64,000 nucleotides of DNA from Podarcis raffonei (Eukaryota > Chordata > Lepidosauria > Squamata > Lacertidae). The position numbers and the translations under genes are program-made. This document shows, piece by piece, positions 11,391 through 24,000 of the stretch. Below the pieces are notes generated by a model. The model was not told the origin of the DNA and ran no database searches. It was given only the letters and a program-made list of their open reading frames with translations. The stretch is taken from positions 7,078,001-7,142,000 of the forward strand of contig NC_070607.1 of NCBI RefSeq assembly GCF_027172205.1, read 5' to 3'. How positions within the stretch are numbered: the first letter of the stretch is position 1; each line of letters begins with the position of its first letter.

Positions 11391-11835
11391 TAGTTGCTGG
11401 ATCTTTCAGGCACAGCTTCTCCTCTGCCTGCTGTTACAACCACTGCGACTCCTTGAGGCGCTGTATAAATAGCAAATGGTACTTAAAGCTTTCTTGAGCG
11501 ATGACTGAACTAGTCTAAGGGATTATTTGTGTTTCGTTTTCAGGAGCTGTTTAATGGTGGCCTTACAGAAATAATTCTGTTGCAAGCAACCACAGCTCCC
11601 TGGCCTTCTTCCCATTGAAGTTAATTGCCTCCTGTCTCCCTGAGATACTTTGCATGCCCCTCAACCCCACACAGAAAAGTTTGCTCTTTAGATGGCGGCT
11701 TCTTGAATAGAAACAAGATTCCACAGAATCTCCTGAACTTCCCTCCTCCCCTTTGTGGGTCCTATTGCTAGTCCTTTCCACCTGCATCTTTTATAATAAT
11801 CCAAATCTCTTCCATCTCCATTACTGTATATCCAA
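11391..11835. other. No feature recognised
   Basis: Unique-looking sequence without a gene. Confidence 0.5.
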
Positions 11836-11837
11836 AA

Positions 11838-12030
11838 CAAATTTTTTTTCCCCTTCCAGTAGCACCTTAAAGACCAACTAAGTTAGTTCTTGGTATGAGC
11901 TTTCGTGTGCATGCACGAAAGCACACGAAAGCTCATACGAAGAACTAACTTAGTTGGTCTTTAAGGTGCTACTGGAAGGAAAAAAAATTTTTGTTTTGAC
12001 TATGGCAGACCAACACGGCTACCTATCTGT
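11838..12030. repeat. Inverted-duplicated interspersed repeat
   Basis: The arm ccagtagcaccttaaagacc and its reverse complement ggtctttaaggtgctactgg flank a centre built of cacgaaag copies. The right side continues into the known-looking tail gaccaacacggctacc. The family is not certain. Confidence 0.7.
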
Positions 12031-12380
12031 AACTGTATATCCAAAGCTCACCATTATTCCAACCCCACTAACGATTTTAACTGTTTACAATTGTTTTTAA
12101 GATAGATTATAAATTTTCCCCATTCCTTATAAAAACTTTGGTTTTCCTGATTTCTGATTCTTCCAGTCATTTTTGTCATTTTTGCCATTTCGGCCTAGTC
12201 CATCAACTTGATCTGCCATTTTTCTCTGGTGGCGACTTTATCTTCTTTCCATCTCTGGCCCAATAACAACTGCGCAGCTATGGTCATGCATGTCAATAGA
12301 CTTTTCTGCTCCCTTGGGATTTTTTCTGTTGTTAAAACAATCTAATTTCTGACTTATTTATAGCCGCCCCCCCTCCCCCT
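12031..12380. other. T-rich sequence, LINE tail possible
   Basis: There is no gene. The pyrimidine-rich strand resembles an L1 3' UTR read on the minus strand, but I see no clear end. Confidence 0.35.
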
Positions 12381-12455
12381 GTGTTCAGATCCTAGAATGG
12401 CTGGGGCAACCCAGTCAGACGGGTGACATATAAATAAATTGTTGTTGTTGTAAGA
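12381..12455 (+). mobile_element. L2-clade LINE 3' tail
   Basis: The short piece with gaatggctggggcaaccc and a (gtt)n end matches the 3' tail of the other L2 copies. Confidence 0.6.
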
Positions 12456-12997
12456 GTGCTAGTACATTTTTGCACGTGGCCCCATAGGATGCCATGCTGA
12501 GGCATCAGATCAAGATCTGTATTTTAAAATGAGCTTAAAAAATATATTTGCAAATGTTTGTATCTCTCATGCCAGGCAGAAGACCAGCTGGGTTTGGCAT
12601 ATGTTTATCTTCCTGGACAAGGGCCCCCTGATTTATAGCAGGAGCCAAAATTCTCAAAGTTGTAAAAAGAAAATTACAGGCTGGGAGCAAAAGGTCATAC
12701 TGACCATACAAATTACAGAATACAATCAAGCTGCAAAAGCACTCATTGTTTAACAAATAATAATACCATGTATCTTCCATTAGAGACTTGAGCCAAAGGT
12801 TAAAGGGTAAATTGAAGAAGTTGCTTTCAGAAAAAGCAGTTGGCCAGGAAAAGGGGGGTTGCTTTGGAAAGTGTTCTTACTAAGTTTCCTTCTAAAAAGC
12901 TATATATGTTAATGTATGAAATATATTGGCTTAAATGTAATTATGCAAAGGATTTAGAAAGTAAGAAATGTTAGATTCTTATGTTAGATTCTTATTT
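12456..12997. other. No feature recognised
   Basis: AT-rich sequence without exon or repeat borders that I can name. Confidence 0.45.
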
Positions 12998-13155
12998 CAT
13001 AGAATCATAGAATCATATAGTTGGAAGAGACCACAGGGGCCATCGAGTCCAACCCCCTGCCAAGCAGGAAACACCATCAGAGCACTCCTGACATATGGTT
13101 GTCAGGCCTCTGCTTAAAGACCTCCAAAGAAGGAGATCTTTCATTGATGATGCGT
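12998..13155 (-). mobile_element. CR1 LINE 3' end
   Basis: The plus strand reads catagaatcatagaatcata then ttggaagagaccacaggggc, the reverse of the CR1 3' terminus with its 8-bp end repeat. 5' truncated. Confidence 0.88.
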
Positions 13156-13770
13156 GAGAATGTGAACCCAAGATCTCTGACCTCTGTTTAAAATAAAAAT
13201 TTAAAACCATTAGCCATCTGTTTTGGAGGGCAATAGGGCAAGGAGGGCAAGAGGTGAGCTGGTAATTAAGGTGCCTTGTTGAGGCAAATGTAAGATATAT
13301 GACTATTTATTTGCCATTTATAGATAGAAGGAAATATAGCTCTTTGTCTCCCATAAAAGGTAATAGGAAATGGGTGTATCTTTTATGATTGGTTCTAGCA
13401 AACAGCCAATAGGAATTTCAACCAGGCTGATTGGACAGAGGCAGCCAAAGGAGGAGCAAGGGGGCTGGGCTGAGGGAATATAAGTGCTGGCCATCAGGGC
13501 TGGAAGGGCAGAGTTTTGGTAACCATATACCACTGTGTCTCTCATTTATTTGTCTGACAAATAAATTATTATTTTAATTTCTCTATTGCTGCGTTGAATA
13601 TTTCATTCCAGCTAAGCATTAAGCACAAGCAGGGTGCTACAATGCCAGCCCCTCCTGAGGTGGGGAATGCCCTTTGCCATGCTACCTGCTACCTCCAGGT
13701 CTTCTGACGTCCTTTGGCATCGCTTGTCTCCCTTGTCCTGCCTTTGACTCTTGCAATAAAGAGTCAAATA

Positions 13771-14031
13771 CAATCATACCTCGGGTTACAGATGCTTCAG
13801 GTTGTGTTTTTTCAGGTTACGGACCAGCCGAAACACAGAAGTACCGGAACGAGTCGCTTCCGGCTTTTTGGGGTCGCGCATGCAGAGAAGTGCTAAATCA
13901 CACTTTGCGCATGCACAGAAGTGCCTAATTGCAACCCGCGCATGTGCAGATGCGCCACTGTGGGTTGCGAATGCTGCGGGTTGCGAACGTGCATCCCACA
14001 CGGATCACGTTCGCAACTCAAGCGTCCACTG
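13771..14031. mobile_element. TA-flanked MITE, copy j
   Basis: Ends caatcatacctcggg and gcgtccactg lie between TA dinucleotides. The internal region has repeated gcgcatgc-type motifs. Confidence 0.65.
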
Positions 14032-14033
14032 TA

Positions 14034-14346
14034 CATGGGTAGGCAAACTAAGGCCCAGGGGGCCGGATCTGGCCCAATTGCCTTCTAAATCTGACGGTCC
14101 AGGAATCAGCGTGTTTTTACATGAGTAGAATGTGTCCTTTTATCTAAAATGCATCTCTGGGTTAATTGTCTTGCCTGGTCTTTTTGCATGAGTAGAAAGT
14201 GTGCTTTTATTTAAAATGCATCTCTGGGTTATTTGTGGGGCATAGGAATTCATTCATTCCCCCCCCCCCAAAAAAATATAGTCCGCCCGCCCAAGGTCTG
14301 AAGGACAGTGGACTCGCCCCTTGCTGAAAAGGTTTGCTGACTCCTG
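14034..14346. mobile_element. hAT-Charlie-like MITE
   Basis: It starts gggtaggcaaactaaggccc and ends ggtttgctgactcctgg, the inverted ends of a Charlie-type element. Inside, the block around gcatgagtagaaagtgtgct is present twice (14118-14176 and 14186-14236). Confidence 0.75.
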
Positions 14347-14689
14347 GTCAAATCCAACCCGGATTGCTCTCCCAGATTCTGCGATTGGCAGCTTGGCTCA
14401 GCTGGTAGCCAGTCAGTAACTGCAGGGAGTTGTGGTTAGAACAGAACGGCTGCCCAGAGCACAGACACTTCTGCCAAATGCTTCTTTTTGGAACTGTCGC
14501 CATTACCAGGCGAAACAGTTGGGTTTCTGTAACACATGCTTTAAGCTTTACATCTGTGATGGGCATGGATGTTCTGAGTTGGGCCACCAGGTGGCACTGC
14601 AGGCCACGCTCCAGCTGCTGCTGCTGCTACAGGTGCCAGTAAGTCTCGCATTTTCAACCTCTTCCTCCTCCATTGCACTGGCTAAATGA

Positions 14690-14956
14690 TTCATTGCTGG
14701 ACTCCCATCGCTGAGGCCAAATGTACCTTTATCGAGCAAAATATCCTTTCGAATTATACACCCAGCACATGGAAGCTGACAAAGGGGCAATACGAGTGGA
14801 CTCTCTGTGCCCTTACCAAAGCAAAAAGACAGATACTGGTGAGTTGGAAAAATAAAAATGCGTCTCCCTTCTATGATTGGATTGAAGACTTCTACAAACT
14901 CACCACATCTGAACAACCTGCAGATAAACGCAGACTTGCCATGGACAAATTCAATG
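14690..14956 (+). mobile_element. LINE ORF2-like fragment (L1-like)
   Basis: A frame with YEWTLCALTKAKRQILVSWK and NASPFYDWIEDFYKLTTSEQ resembles the last part of L1 ORF2. It is cut off by a TA-flanked MITE at 14960. Confidence 0.6.
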
Positions 14957-14959
14957 ATA

Positions 14960-15186
14960 CAGTGGTACCTCGGGTTAACATACGCTTCAGGTTACAGACT
15001 CTGCTAACCCAGAAATAATATGTCGGGTTAAGAAAGTTGCTTCAGGATGAGAACAGAAATCGTGCTCCGGCGGCATGGCAGCAGCGGGAGGCCTCATTTG
15101 CTAAAGTGGGGCTTCAGGTTAAGAACAGTTTCAGGTTAAGAACAGACCTCCAGAACGAATTAAGTTCTTAACCTGAGATACCACTG
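14960..15186. mobile_element. TA-flanked MITE, copy c
   Basis: Inverted ends cagtggtacctcgggtta and taacctgagataccactg with TA on both sides. Confidence 0.82.
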
Positions 15187-15189
15187 TAT

Positions 15190-15720
15190 ATGGAATCCAT
15201 TCTTTCAAATACTGTTCTTCTTTGGTGATCATTTGTTGCCGAGTAATACTGTCTTCCGCGAACCCGGTCTTAACAGTGAGTCCGTAAGTGACTGCGGAGG
15301 CCAATTCTGGATCCACACATCCTTCCACAGTGGGGACATTGGATTCCGGGCAGGAGTTGATCACTGTGAGGGTTTGCCAAGCGTGCCTTCCTCTTAGCAC
15401 ATGTCTTCCTTTCGTCCTGAGTTTGAGCGTCTTCGAAGCACATGACACCTTTGGTTGGTAAAAGCTGTTCTCCAATTGGGGCACTCGCAGGCTAGTGTTT
15501 CCCTGTTGTCGGTGTTTATACTACATTTTTAAAGATTTGCCTTGATAGAGTCTTTAAACCTCTTTTGTTGACCACTAGCATTACGCTTTTCATTTTAACG
15601 TTTGGAATAGAGTAGTTTCTTTGGAAGACAATAATCAGGCATCCACACAACATGACCAGTCCAATGAAGTTGATGTTGAAGAATCATTGCTTCAACACTG
15701 GTGATCTTTGCTTCTTCCAG
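15190..15720 (-). mobile_element. RTE-like LINE 3' fragment
   Basis: The minus strand holds pieces such as HWTGHVVWMPDYCLPK and a trailing CPNWRTAFT, typical of the extreme C-terminus of RTE-type LINE polyproteins. A second copy lies at 31325-31745. Frames are broken. Confidence 0.6.
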
Positions 15721-15722
15721 TA

Positions 15723-15850
15723 CAGTCATAGCTCATGTTACGTTTGCTTCATGTTACCCTTTTTCAGGTTGGGTCCCGCGGCGACCCAGAAGTACCGGAA
15801 AGGGTTACTTCCATGTTTCGCCACTCGCGCATGCGTAGAAACGCTAAATC
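15723..15850. mobile_element. TA-flanked MITE, one end only
   Basis: The end cagtcatagctcatgttacg follows TA. The other end was not found. Related to 13771-14031 and 23236-23486. Confidence 0.5.
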
Positions 15851-16034
15851 GTGTCAACATGATTCATGGTGTCAACATGACTGTGATGTGTTACAAATCA
15901 TTAACTCCAAGCCTCATGGCCATGCCTCAGAAAACACAAGCCACCCCTGCTTTTCAGAGCTGGCTATCGTGGTTTTAATCTTTGTGCATTGCTACACCTG
16001 ATGGCTGAACCGTAGAAAGCACTGACTTTTATAT

Positions 16035-16695
16035 ATCTATTTTCACTGCCAAATGTTGCAGGGGGCCATTTTCCGCAGTTTGGCGCTGCTTTAGAGTTAA
16101 TCGGATGACGTCAGGTTTTCGGTTAGAGCGCCAAAGGCTCATTTTGTGGGGCGCTGTGAAACGTGCGGTTTTCACTGCTAAACATTGCACGGGCCATTTT
16201 GCCAGTGCTCGGCGCAGGAATCCCTTTCCTGTAATATCTTAGACATTTTACACAGCACTTTTACATTATGCAACAGGTCTCTCTCCAGTTGTGATATCTG
16301 GCAAAATCTTGATCCTGAGGGTTAGGGCGCCGAGGGCTGATTTTGTGGGGTGCAGGAAAACATAGTGTTTTCACTGCCAAATGTTGCATGGGGCCTTGTT
16401 ACAGCATATGGCTCTGCTTTGGAGTTAGTCGGACAACCCCAGAGTTTTGGCGAAATCTTGAAACTACTGTTTAGTGTGCTGATGGCTCATTTTTTTGGGG
16501 GGGGGGAGCTGTGAAACGTATTTTTACATGGGCTCTTCCTGGAGTTTGGCACCGCTTTGGAGTTAATCGGATAATGTCATATTTTTGGCGAAATCTTTAC
16601 CCTGCAGGTAAGGGTGTTGAGGGCTCATATTGTGGGGTGCTGTGAAACATAGTTTTTTCACTGCCAAATGTCACATGGGGCCTTCTCCAAGCACG
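16035..16695. repeat. Degenerate tandem array, ~130-200 bp units
   Basis: The phrase ttttcactgccaaatgttgc recurs near 16042, 16171, 16369 and 16654 with changes. Between copies come ggagttaatcgga and tttgtggggcgctgtgaaac-like phrases in the same order. I do not recognise the family. Confidence 0.7.
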
Positions 16696-16699
16696 GTTT

Positions 16700-17990
16700 A
16701 GGGAGAGTGCTTGGATGAAGAGACCAGGCAGAACAGACGATGCCCAGTCACTAATGTGAGTCCATTATGGGGCCCAAGAAACCACTAGTTTCTTCAGGGC
16801 AAATAACACTCATTATAAATATAAGAAATAGGACAATCATGACTCAGGATTGTTAGACAGATGAATGAGAAAGAGAATTTTGCTGAATGAGCCAGCAACG
16901 TTGGGTCAATTAAACTCAATTAAAGACACAATTGAGATCAAGGTTATCAGCAAGGAGATCAAAGTTATCAGCATTTACCCCACGGGCTGGAAAAATAAAC
17001 AGCTTTAGGTTCCTTTGAACAAGTCTGAAACTGGAGGCCAGAAAGTTTGTCAGAACATCTCCCCATTGTTCCTGTTCAGATTTGTAGCACTTCAGAAACC
17101 TGTTTGAACAGAAACAGCACCAAAACTAAATTTTTTGTGTCTGTGTCTGTTTATACATGCACGATCAATCTCTCTCTCACACACACACTGATGTAAAAAT
17201 TGGGGATTGGCTTTTGCTGCCCGAGTCCCCTAAGTCCATGATCGGTCAGAGAAGAATGGATGGAGGCAGGATCCAGTGGAAAGCAAGACAGATATTTATT
17301 TTTCTGTTGCAACAAAGTTCCCTCCCTTCCTACCAAGGAGGAAGAGACCCTGAACAAAAATGTGCAGGAACCTGCAAGTACTTTTAACATTGCCCAACCC
17401 CCTTAGGCAAAGACCACCCCAAAATCAGCATACATACATCACAGAAGGAGGCGGTCTACAGCAGAAATCCTGTCTGCCAGGATACCTGATAATGGTCACT
17501 GACTGCATTACCTGGGCAGTCTGGCCATTCTTTTGTGATGGTTAATACTTTAGTTCCTGAATCCTGGTCACTGGCTCACCCTATTCAGACACAAATACGC
17601 CCTTAAGACAGGATGCAGAAGCAAAAAGACAATGGGGAGGCCTTCCCCATTTGCCTCCCTTCCTGCAGAGGACTATCTGAGGTCACTGGGAGAGTCAAAA
17701 TGGCTTCAGGATTGCTCTCTCCATGCTATTTCAGATACATGGTTTATATATATTTAGATATGTGTGCATTTATGAATATTTATTCCCTATTTGAGACCTT
17801 AGAATTCTTACAACAACACACACCTCTGTTCTATATCTTCAGGTTCCAAAAAAGCACTGCTGCCTAACTAAAAAGGCTGGATTCTCTACCTAGTCAGTCC
17901 AGGCCTATTACCTTTTGCACTAAGAAATGTGAGTTTTCTTCTTTATTTACACCATCCAGCTTGCAAGTGCTGCTGTTCTCTTTCTCCTAA
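16700..17990. other. NPHS2 intron sequence, no named feature
   Basis: No exon 3 of podocin was seen. The area 17200-17600 looks like an old repeat but I cannot name it. Confidence 0.45.
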
Positions 17991-17993
17991 CAG

Positions 17994-18076
17994 GATTATT
18001 CCTTTTCCTGCCGTGTTTGGACACCTACCACAAAATAGACCTTCGCCTCAAAACCTTGGAGATCCCTTTCTATGAG
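17994..18076 (+). CDS. NPHS2: NPHS2 exon 4
   Basis: An acceptor ending tcctaacag and a donor gtaaga border 83 nt. The exon starts with two bases completing a Gly codon and reads [19 protein letters not shown] followed by TLEIPFYE. This is the first part of the PHB domain. It ends in phase 0. Confidence 0.94.
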
Positions 18077-21000
18077 GTAAGAGAGACACAGTCTGCCCCT
18101 TCTGCTCTTGGAGCTTCTTTGCAGGAGGCAAATGCAGTAAAAGTTCACTTAGGTTCACCATTCCAATTAATTAGGAAGCCCCGGGTTCAAATCTCACCAT
18201 GGCTATGAACGAACTACATTGCTTTTCGGCAAGCCATTTGACTCAGCCTCACCCCCAGCCCCACAATAATTATACTCATCTACCTAACGGGACAGTTGTA
18301 GGATTACTTAACGTAAAGGAAGGCTGTAAATCAGTGACAGAACATCTGCTTTGCATGCGGAACATCCCAGGTTCATTCCCTGACATCTCCAGCGAAGGTT
18401 AGGAATCTACACAGTCTGATGTTTATTTAATATAGTGGTACCTCGGTTTACAAACTTAATCCGTTCCAAAAGTCCATTCTTAAACCAAAACCGTTCTTAA
18501 ACCGAAGCACGCTTTCCATAATGAGACCTCCCGTCGCCGGTGCCCTTCCACCATTCAGATTTCATTCTTAGACTGAGGGAAAGTTCTCAAACCAAGGCAC
18601 TATTTCCGGTTTTGCGGAGTTTGTAAGCCAAATCGTTCTTAAACCGGACTGTTCTTAAACCAAGGTGCCACTGTACCGTATTGGCCTGAATATAAGTTGC
18701 ACCTGAATATAAGCCGCACCTTTAAATTCGGGGGGGGGGGGAGAGAGAGAAAAAAGACAATACCTGAATATAAGCCACTCCCTTAAAATTCCGTAGGCAC
18801 TGACACCCGTTCTGTTTTACTGTATGTCTGTTTCAGCAGCAGTACCGTAAAAGCCCCTTTTTGTAATGTTGCAAATTTAAGCCGCACTTTCAACTTTTCA
18901 CGGCTGGAATTTGGGGGGGAAAGTGAGGCTTAAATACAGTGCGTAGAACAGCTCAGTCCAGCCCAGGGCTGGAATCAGATTTCCTGTTATTTTTCCATTG
19001 GCAAAACTGTACTTTATTGTTCTAGATTTGGGGGGACCCTCCAAAAAACAAGAACCCTAGGAATGAATAAATGCTAGGATTCTGATTAATTGGGATATGG
19101 GTTAAAGTACAAGCTGCAGAGCTGTGCCAGACAGGGAATTCCTGGGCTGGCTTATACAAAGCAGCCTGGCTGGCTTAGTGAAGAACAAAAGGTGTTGTTG
19201 GGCCACTGGAGAATGAGATGTTACCAAAGTGATGGGGTGTTTGAGGGGACAGGAAAAGGGATTTTTGAGCAAGGGTTGCTGGGAAGGAAAAAGCAGGAAG
19301 AAGAGCTGAGATCCATCTTTGGAGGGGGCTGGCTGCAGAGATGCCTTGGGCTACAGGGCCACACTGCTGTGGGGTACAAACCCCTCTTGAAACGACTGTG
19401 CAGTAAGACCTGGACTCCCTCCAGGCAGACTGAAGGTGTGAATAGGTGAATAAACCATACTTCTTAAAGCCACAGCAGTCTCTGCTGCGTCTTCAATTCT
19501 CCAAAGGAACGCAGACCCTGGGTGAGTGCCTGGGACCCCATGGGCTCTTGCCACCACTCAAGCATAGAGAGGGGCAGGCACCCAGCTTTCATAACATTCT
19601 ATTGCAGGGGTCGGCAAGGTTTAACTCACCTGGGCTGCTTCACTCCAGCAGAGATCCCTCCGTGGGCTAGATTGTGCGCGCAAGTACGCACGCCTGCGAT
19701 TTCTGGCGTCTGCGCAGACGTGATTTCCAGTGCATGCGCAAATGTGATTTCTGGTGCCATCCCCGCACCGCACTGCGCCCATTTAGTGCGGCACACCGGG
19801 ACTTGTCGGTTGAACGAACCCCGTGGGCTGCTTGTGGCCCATGGGCCTTAGGTTGCCGACCCCTGTTCTATTGGATGGTCACACAATGCCTTCTGCTTGC
19901 CCTAGACCATAACCAAGGACATGGCAAGTCTAGAAATAGATACCATCTGTTACTACCGAATGGAGAATGCCACACTCGTCACGACCACCCTCGCCAACCA
20001 CTCGAAGGCAATCCAGCTGCTCGTGCAGACCATCGCAAAGCGCTTTCTGGCACAGCGGTCGCTCACAGATATCCTGATGGAGAGGAAGAGCATCAGCCAG
20101 GAGATAAAGGTGGGTTGGCTGTAGCGCTGCACGGATGACATAGTGGGGAAGTCCATCACACAGAGTGGGAGGCTTGCCCAGTGGCTGCTACAAGCAGAAC
20201 TGGGGAAATGGTATGGTAACCAATGAAAGGACACGAGGGAAATGGTTCTGCCTTGCCATTGGGCACCTTCTCCTTCCTGAAAGTGGCTTTACAGTACGTA
20301 AACTCAGAACTGCATTGCAAGATCCACCCAGGGCAGCATTTCCTTTCAAACAACAACAGGCAACCAGACATTATACTGCCTCCAAACACAGGGTTGCCAA
20401 CTGACCAGGTGAACCAGCTTACCGTGGTCTCCTGCACCTTTAAGAACAGCTTGCAGAAACTAGAAAGTGATGCTTTGAATAGCATGGTGATAAATGTACT
20501 GTTTTGTGAACTGCACATTGTCTTAGTCTATTCTGGTCGATAGGGCAGAGACAAATTTATAAACATAAGATTAACTGCATGCCCTTTTAGTGAAGTGAGT
20601 GGCTAGAGAGGCCTTTTTCTCCCTCTCATAGTAGACCTTTAAGTGGCCCAGTAAATGATTGGCAGTTAGGTTTGGGGAGACAAAAGGTAATAGACTTTGC
20701 TCCAGTTTAGGTAACTATAGAAAGGAATCTGACAAATTAAGGATTGACTTAAATCAGCTAGTAGCCAAGACGGAGAAAAGGGAACCTTTTTGAAAAAGCT
20801 GTAATCCTTTACTGAACAGCTCTTTGCTCACCTAACTCAGGGTAGCTTTACTCCTTGGTTTGCATCATGGAGAAAGCCATCACTACTAGAGCACTTCTCA
20901 CTGGAAATGTTAGGACACCGCTGTTTTTGCATTTTTAAGTTGCTCATCCATCATATAAAACTGCTCCCAATAAGAAGACACTTTTTTTGCAGGTGGCTGT

Positions 21001-24000
21001 GGACGCCATCACCTGTCAGTGGGGGATCAAGGTGGAAAGGACAGAAATGTAGGTATGAAATGTGAGATCTGCAGAAATAATTAGGTGACAAAATATCAGG
21101 AGAGGAGTCTCCGAGACCTTTCACTATTGTTAATGCCGCCCCTACGAGTGTAATCAGTTTTTGTTATTTCTCCCCTTGAACAATCCCTGGGCACAGGGGT
21201 CACCCTGGTACAAGCCACCATTTTGTGGGCCTCCTCCTTGATCCTTCTGCTGCTGTCTCTCGCAGGGGCACAGCTAGCTCTTTGCCCATCTGTTTTGACA
21301 TGGCTGGGTTGATTTCAATGACCAGAAATGTAAGAGGAGCTGCTTAAAAACTGGCAGCTGAGAGCACCAAAAGGTACCCCGTTCCTGCAGTTTTATGGAT
21401 CTACATATGGCCAGAAAGGCTACAGCTGACCAACTCTCCATTTGTTTAGAGTCACCTTGGACTAAAATTTTGAGGAGCTCCCATTTTGCTATGATATACT
21501 CAAGGCAAGGGTGCCAGGTGGCAATTGGCTCCACAGCCCCACCTGTAGCCTTTTTGGGCCCTTTAAACCATGGGTAGGGAAAATGTTGCACCAAGAGCGG
21601 GGAAGGAAGGGCTCTGGCCTATTACTCCCATCCCTTCTGGCAGCAAGGCAGCCTTGGGTGTCTTCTCACTGATCACAGTGAGGGCAGAATAAGGATTGCC
21701 TCCTGTCCTGATCCCAGCACTGAATCAGTTTGGCGCCATCCAGAAAAGGCAGCTGTGAACCAGATGTATTGCTCAGCCTTCCTGGTCTGTCAGTTTTCCG
21801 CTGCTCCTGCAATCCTGCTGGGGAAGTGGAACAGGATGAAAAAAGCTGAGATTTTATTGGGTTGGTGGGAGCCAGAGTCCAGCAAAAGTGGGAGGGCAAC
21901 AGGTTCTTGATTCCAGAGCTATGGGAAGTGTTTGTGTATTTATGCAGCCATGGAGGACATCCTAGGGCAATTTAAAACTTCTTCAGGACATTCCTACATC
22001 AATGGCAAATGTCCGCTTTCCTGACAGAACAAATGAGAACGAATCTGACACAGGGATACATCGCACTGCCAACGTAAATGTCGCTAGAGTAGGCCCACTC
22101 AGGAGTGGCAATGAGAGGGATATTCAGCCGGTGACTGGCTTTTCAGCTGGCACCCAAGACAAAGGTCCCATTTAACCTGGTAACTAGCTGGCCAGTTGGC
22201 CAGCCAACCATGTAGGCATGCTTATAGCTAGCACTCATTTCCCCCTGATGTAGTACAAAGTTTCCTTCCTGAGCTAAATTGTTGTACAGTGGTACCTCGC
22301 AAGACGAATGCCTCGCAAGATGGAAAACTCGCAAGAAGAAAGAGTTTTCCGTTTTTCCAGGTGCTTCGCCAGACGAATTTCCCTATGGGCTTGCTTCGCA
22401 AGATGAAAGCCCATAGGGAAATCTCCGGGGACAGCGGGGAAGCACAGCGCGTCTTCCCCACTGTCCCCGGAGCTCTTCCAAAGGCTGGCGGTGGGGCGGA
22501 GAGACCTCCTCCTGCCGCCAGCCTTCGGAAGGCTGCTCCGAAGGCTGGCGGTGGGGCGGAGAGACCTCCTCCCCGCGCCAGCCTTCGGAAGGCTGTTCTG
22601 AAGGCTGGCGGTGGACCGCCAGCCTTCAGAACAGGTCCAGGGACAGAGGAGAAGCGCAGCGCACCTTCCCCTCTGTTCCCGGACCTGTCCTGAAGACTTG
22701 CGGTGGGAGGAGGGTTTTCCTCCCCACTGCCAACATTCAGAATGCTGTTCTGAATGTTGGCGGTGGGGAGGAAAAACCCTCCTCCCACCGCAAGCCCTGG
22801 GAACAGAGAAGCGCTGCGCGCCTTCTCCTCTGTTCCCGGACCTGTTCTGAAGGCTTGCGGTGGGGAGAAAAGCCCTTCTCCACACCGCCAGCCCGGCAAG
22901 CGGTTTCCATAGGAACGCATTAATTGATTTTCAATGCATTCCTATGGGAAACCGTGCTTCGCAAGACAAATAACTCGCAAGAAGAAAAAACGCGCGGAAC
23001 GAATTAATTTCGTCTGGCGAGGTACCACTGTACTAACCACAGTGGCTATATTTCCCCTCCACCCTCTGCATACCAGCTGCTGGCAATCACAGGTGGGTAG
23101 AGTGCTGCCATGCTCAGGTCCTGCTTCCCACCGGCATCTGGTTGGCCCTGTGAGAACAGGGTGCTGGACTAGATAGGCCATTGGTCTGATCCAGCAGCCA
23201 GGCTCTTCTTGCGTTCTTAAACAGAAAATCATTTACAGTGGTACCTCTGGTTGCAAACGGGATCCGTTCCAGAGGCCCGTTCCCAACATGAAAATCCCGC
23301 AACCTGAAGCACCGTATCTGTGCAGGTGCGCAGTGCGATTTGGTGTTTGTGCGCATGCGCGAAGTGCAATTTAGCGCTTCTGTGCATGCGCGAGTGGTGA
23401 AACCCGGAAGTAACCCCTTCCGGGTCGCTGCAGGACACACCCTGAAAAAACGTATCATGAAGCAAACGTAACATGAGGTATGACTGTATGCTGTTTCTGG
23501 TTTGGGTCTGCAGTCCCAGATTTCATTAATTTCAGTAAAGATGTGCGGTTGCCAACGGAGCTTCCGGAGTCACTGGCTGCACAAGCCGAAGCCCAGAGAC
23601 AGGCCAAAGTGAGGGTAAGGCAATACACTGACACGTCATGTTTCTATTACTGGAAGCTATGGGCAGGAGGGAGCTATGGGAGAGAGATGCTGTCCTCCCA
23701 AGCTTGCTTCTCTTCAGGTCTAATCAGACAAGCCTTGGCCATGGTTCTGCCTGCATCTCGCAGCACATGGGAGTGGGTCACTGGTCAAAACTAATTCTGT
23801 TGGTTATCCAGCTCTTGTTAATCTAAAGCAGGCACCCCCAAACTCGGCCCTCCAGATGTTTTGGGACTACATCTCCCATCATCCCTAGCTATCAGGGCCA
23901 GTGGTCAGGGATGATGGGAACTGTAGTCCCAAAACATCTGGAGGGCCTAGTTTGAGGATGCCTGATCTAAAGCAATGAGCCCTTCTTGTTTGCACTAGTT

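Noticed and set aside
12601-12640. A podocin exon 3-like phrase reading IFLDKGPLI
   Set aside because: No splice borders and no wider match to the expected exon 3 sequence. Chance similarity.
13220-13641. An LTR-like stretch with TATA-like and AATAAA signals ending in ACA
   Set aside because: No matching start and no target duplication could be found, so it was not called as an LTR.
22228-22920. Long frames of 203-230 residues in the GC-rich palindrome
   Set aside because: Open frames arise from the GC-rich inverted modules of a MITE on both strands. No family motif.
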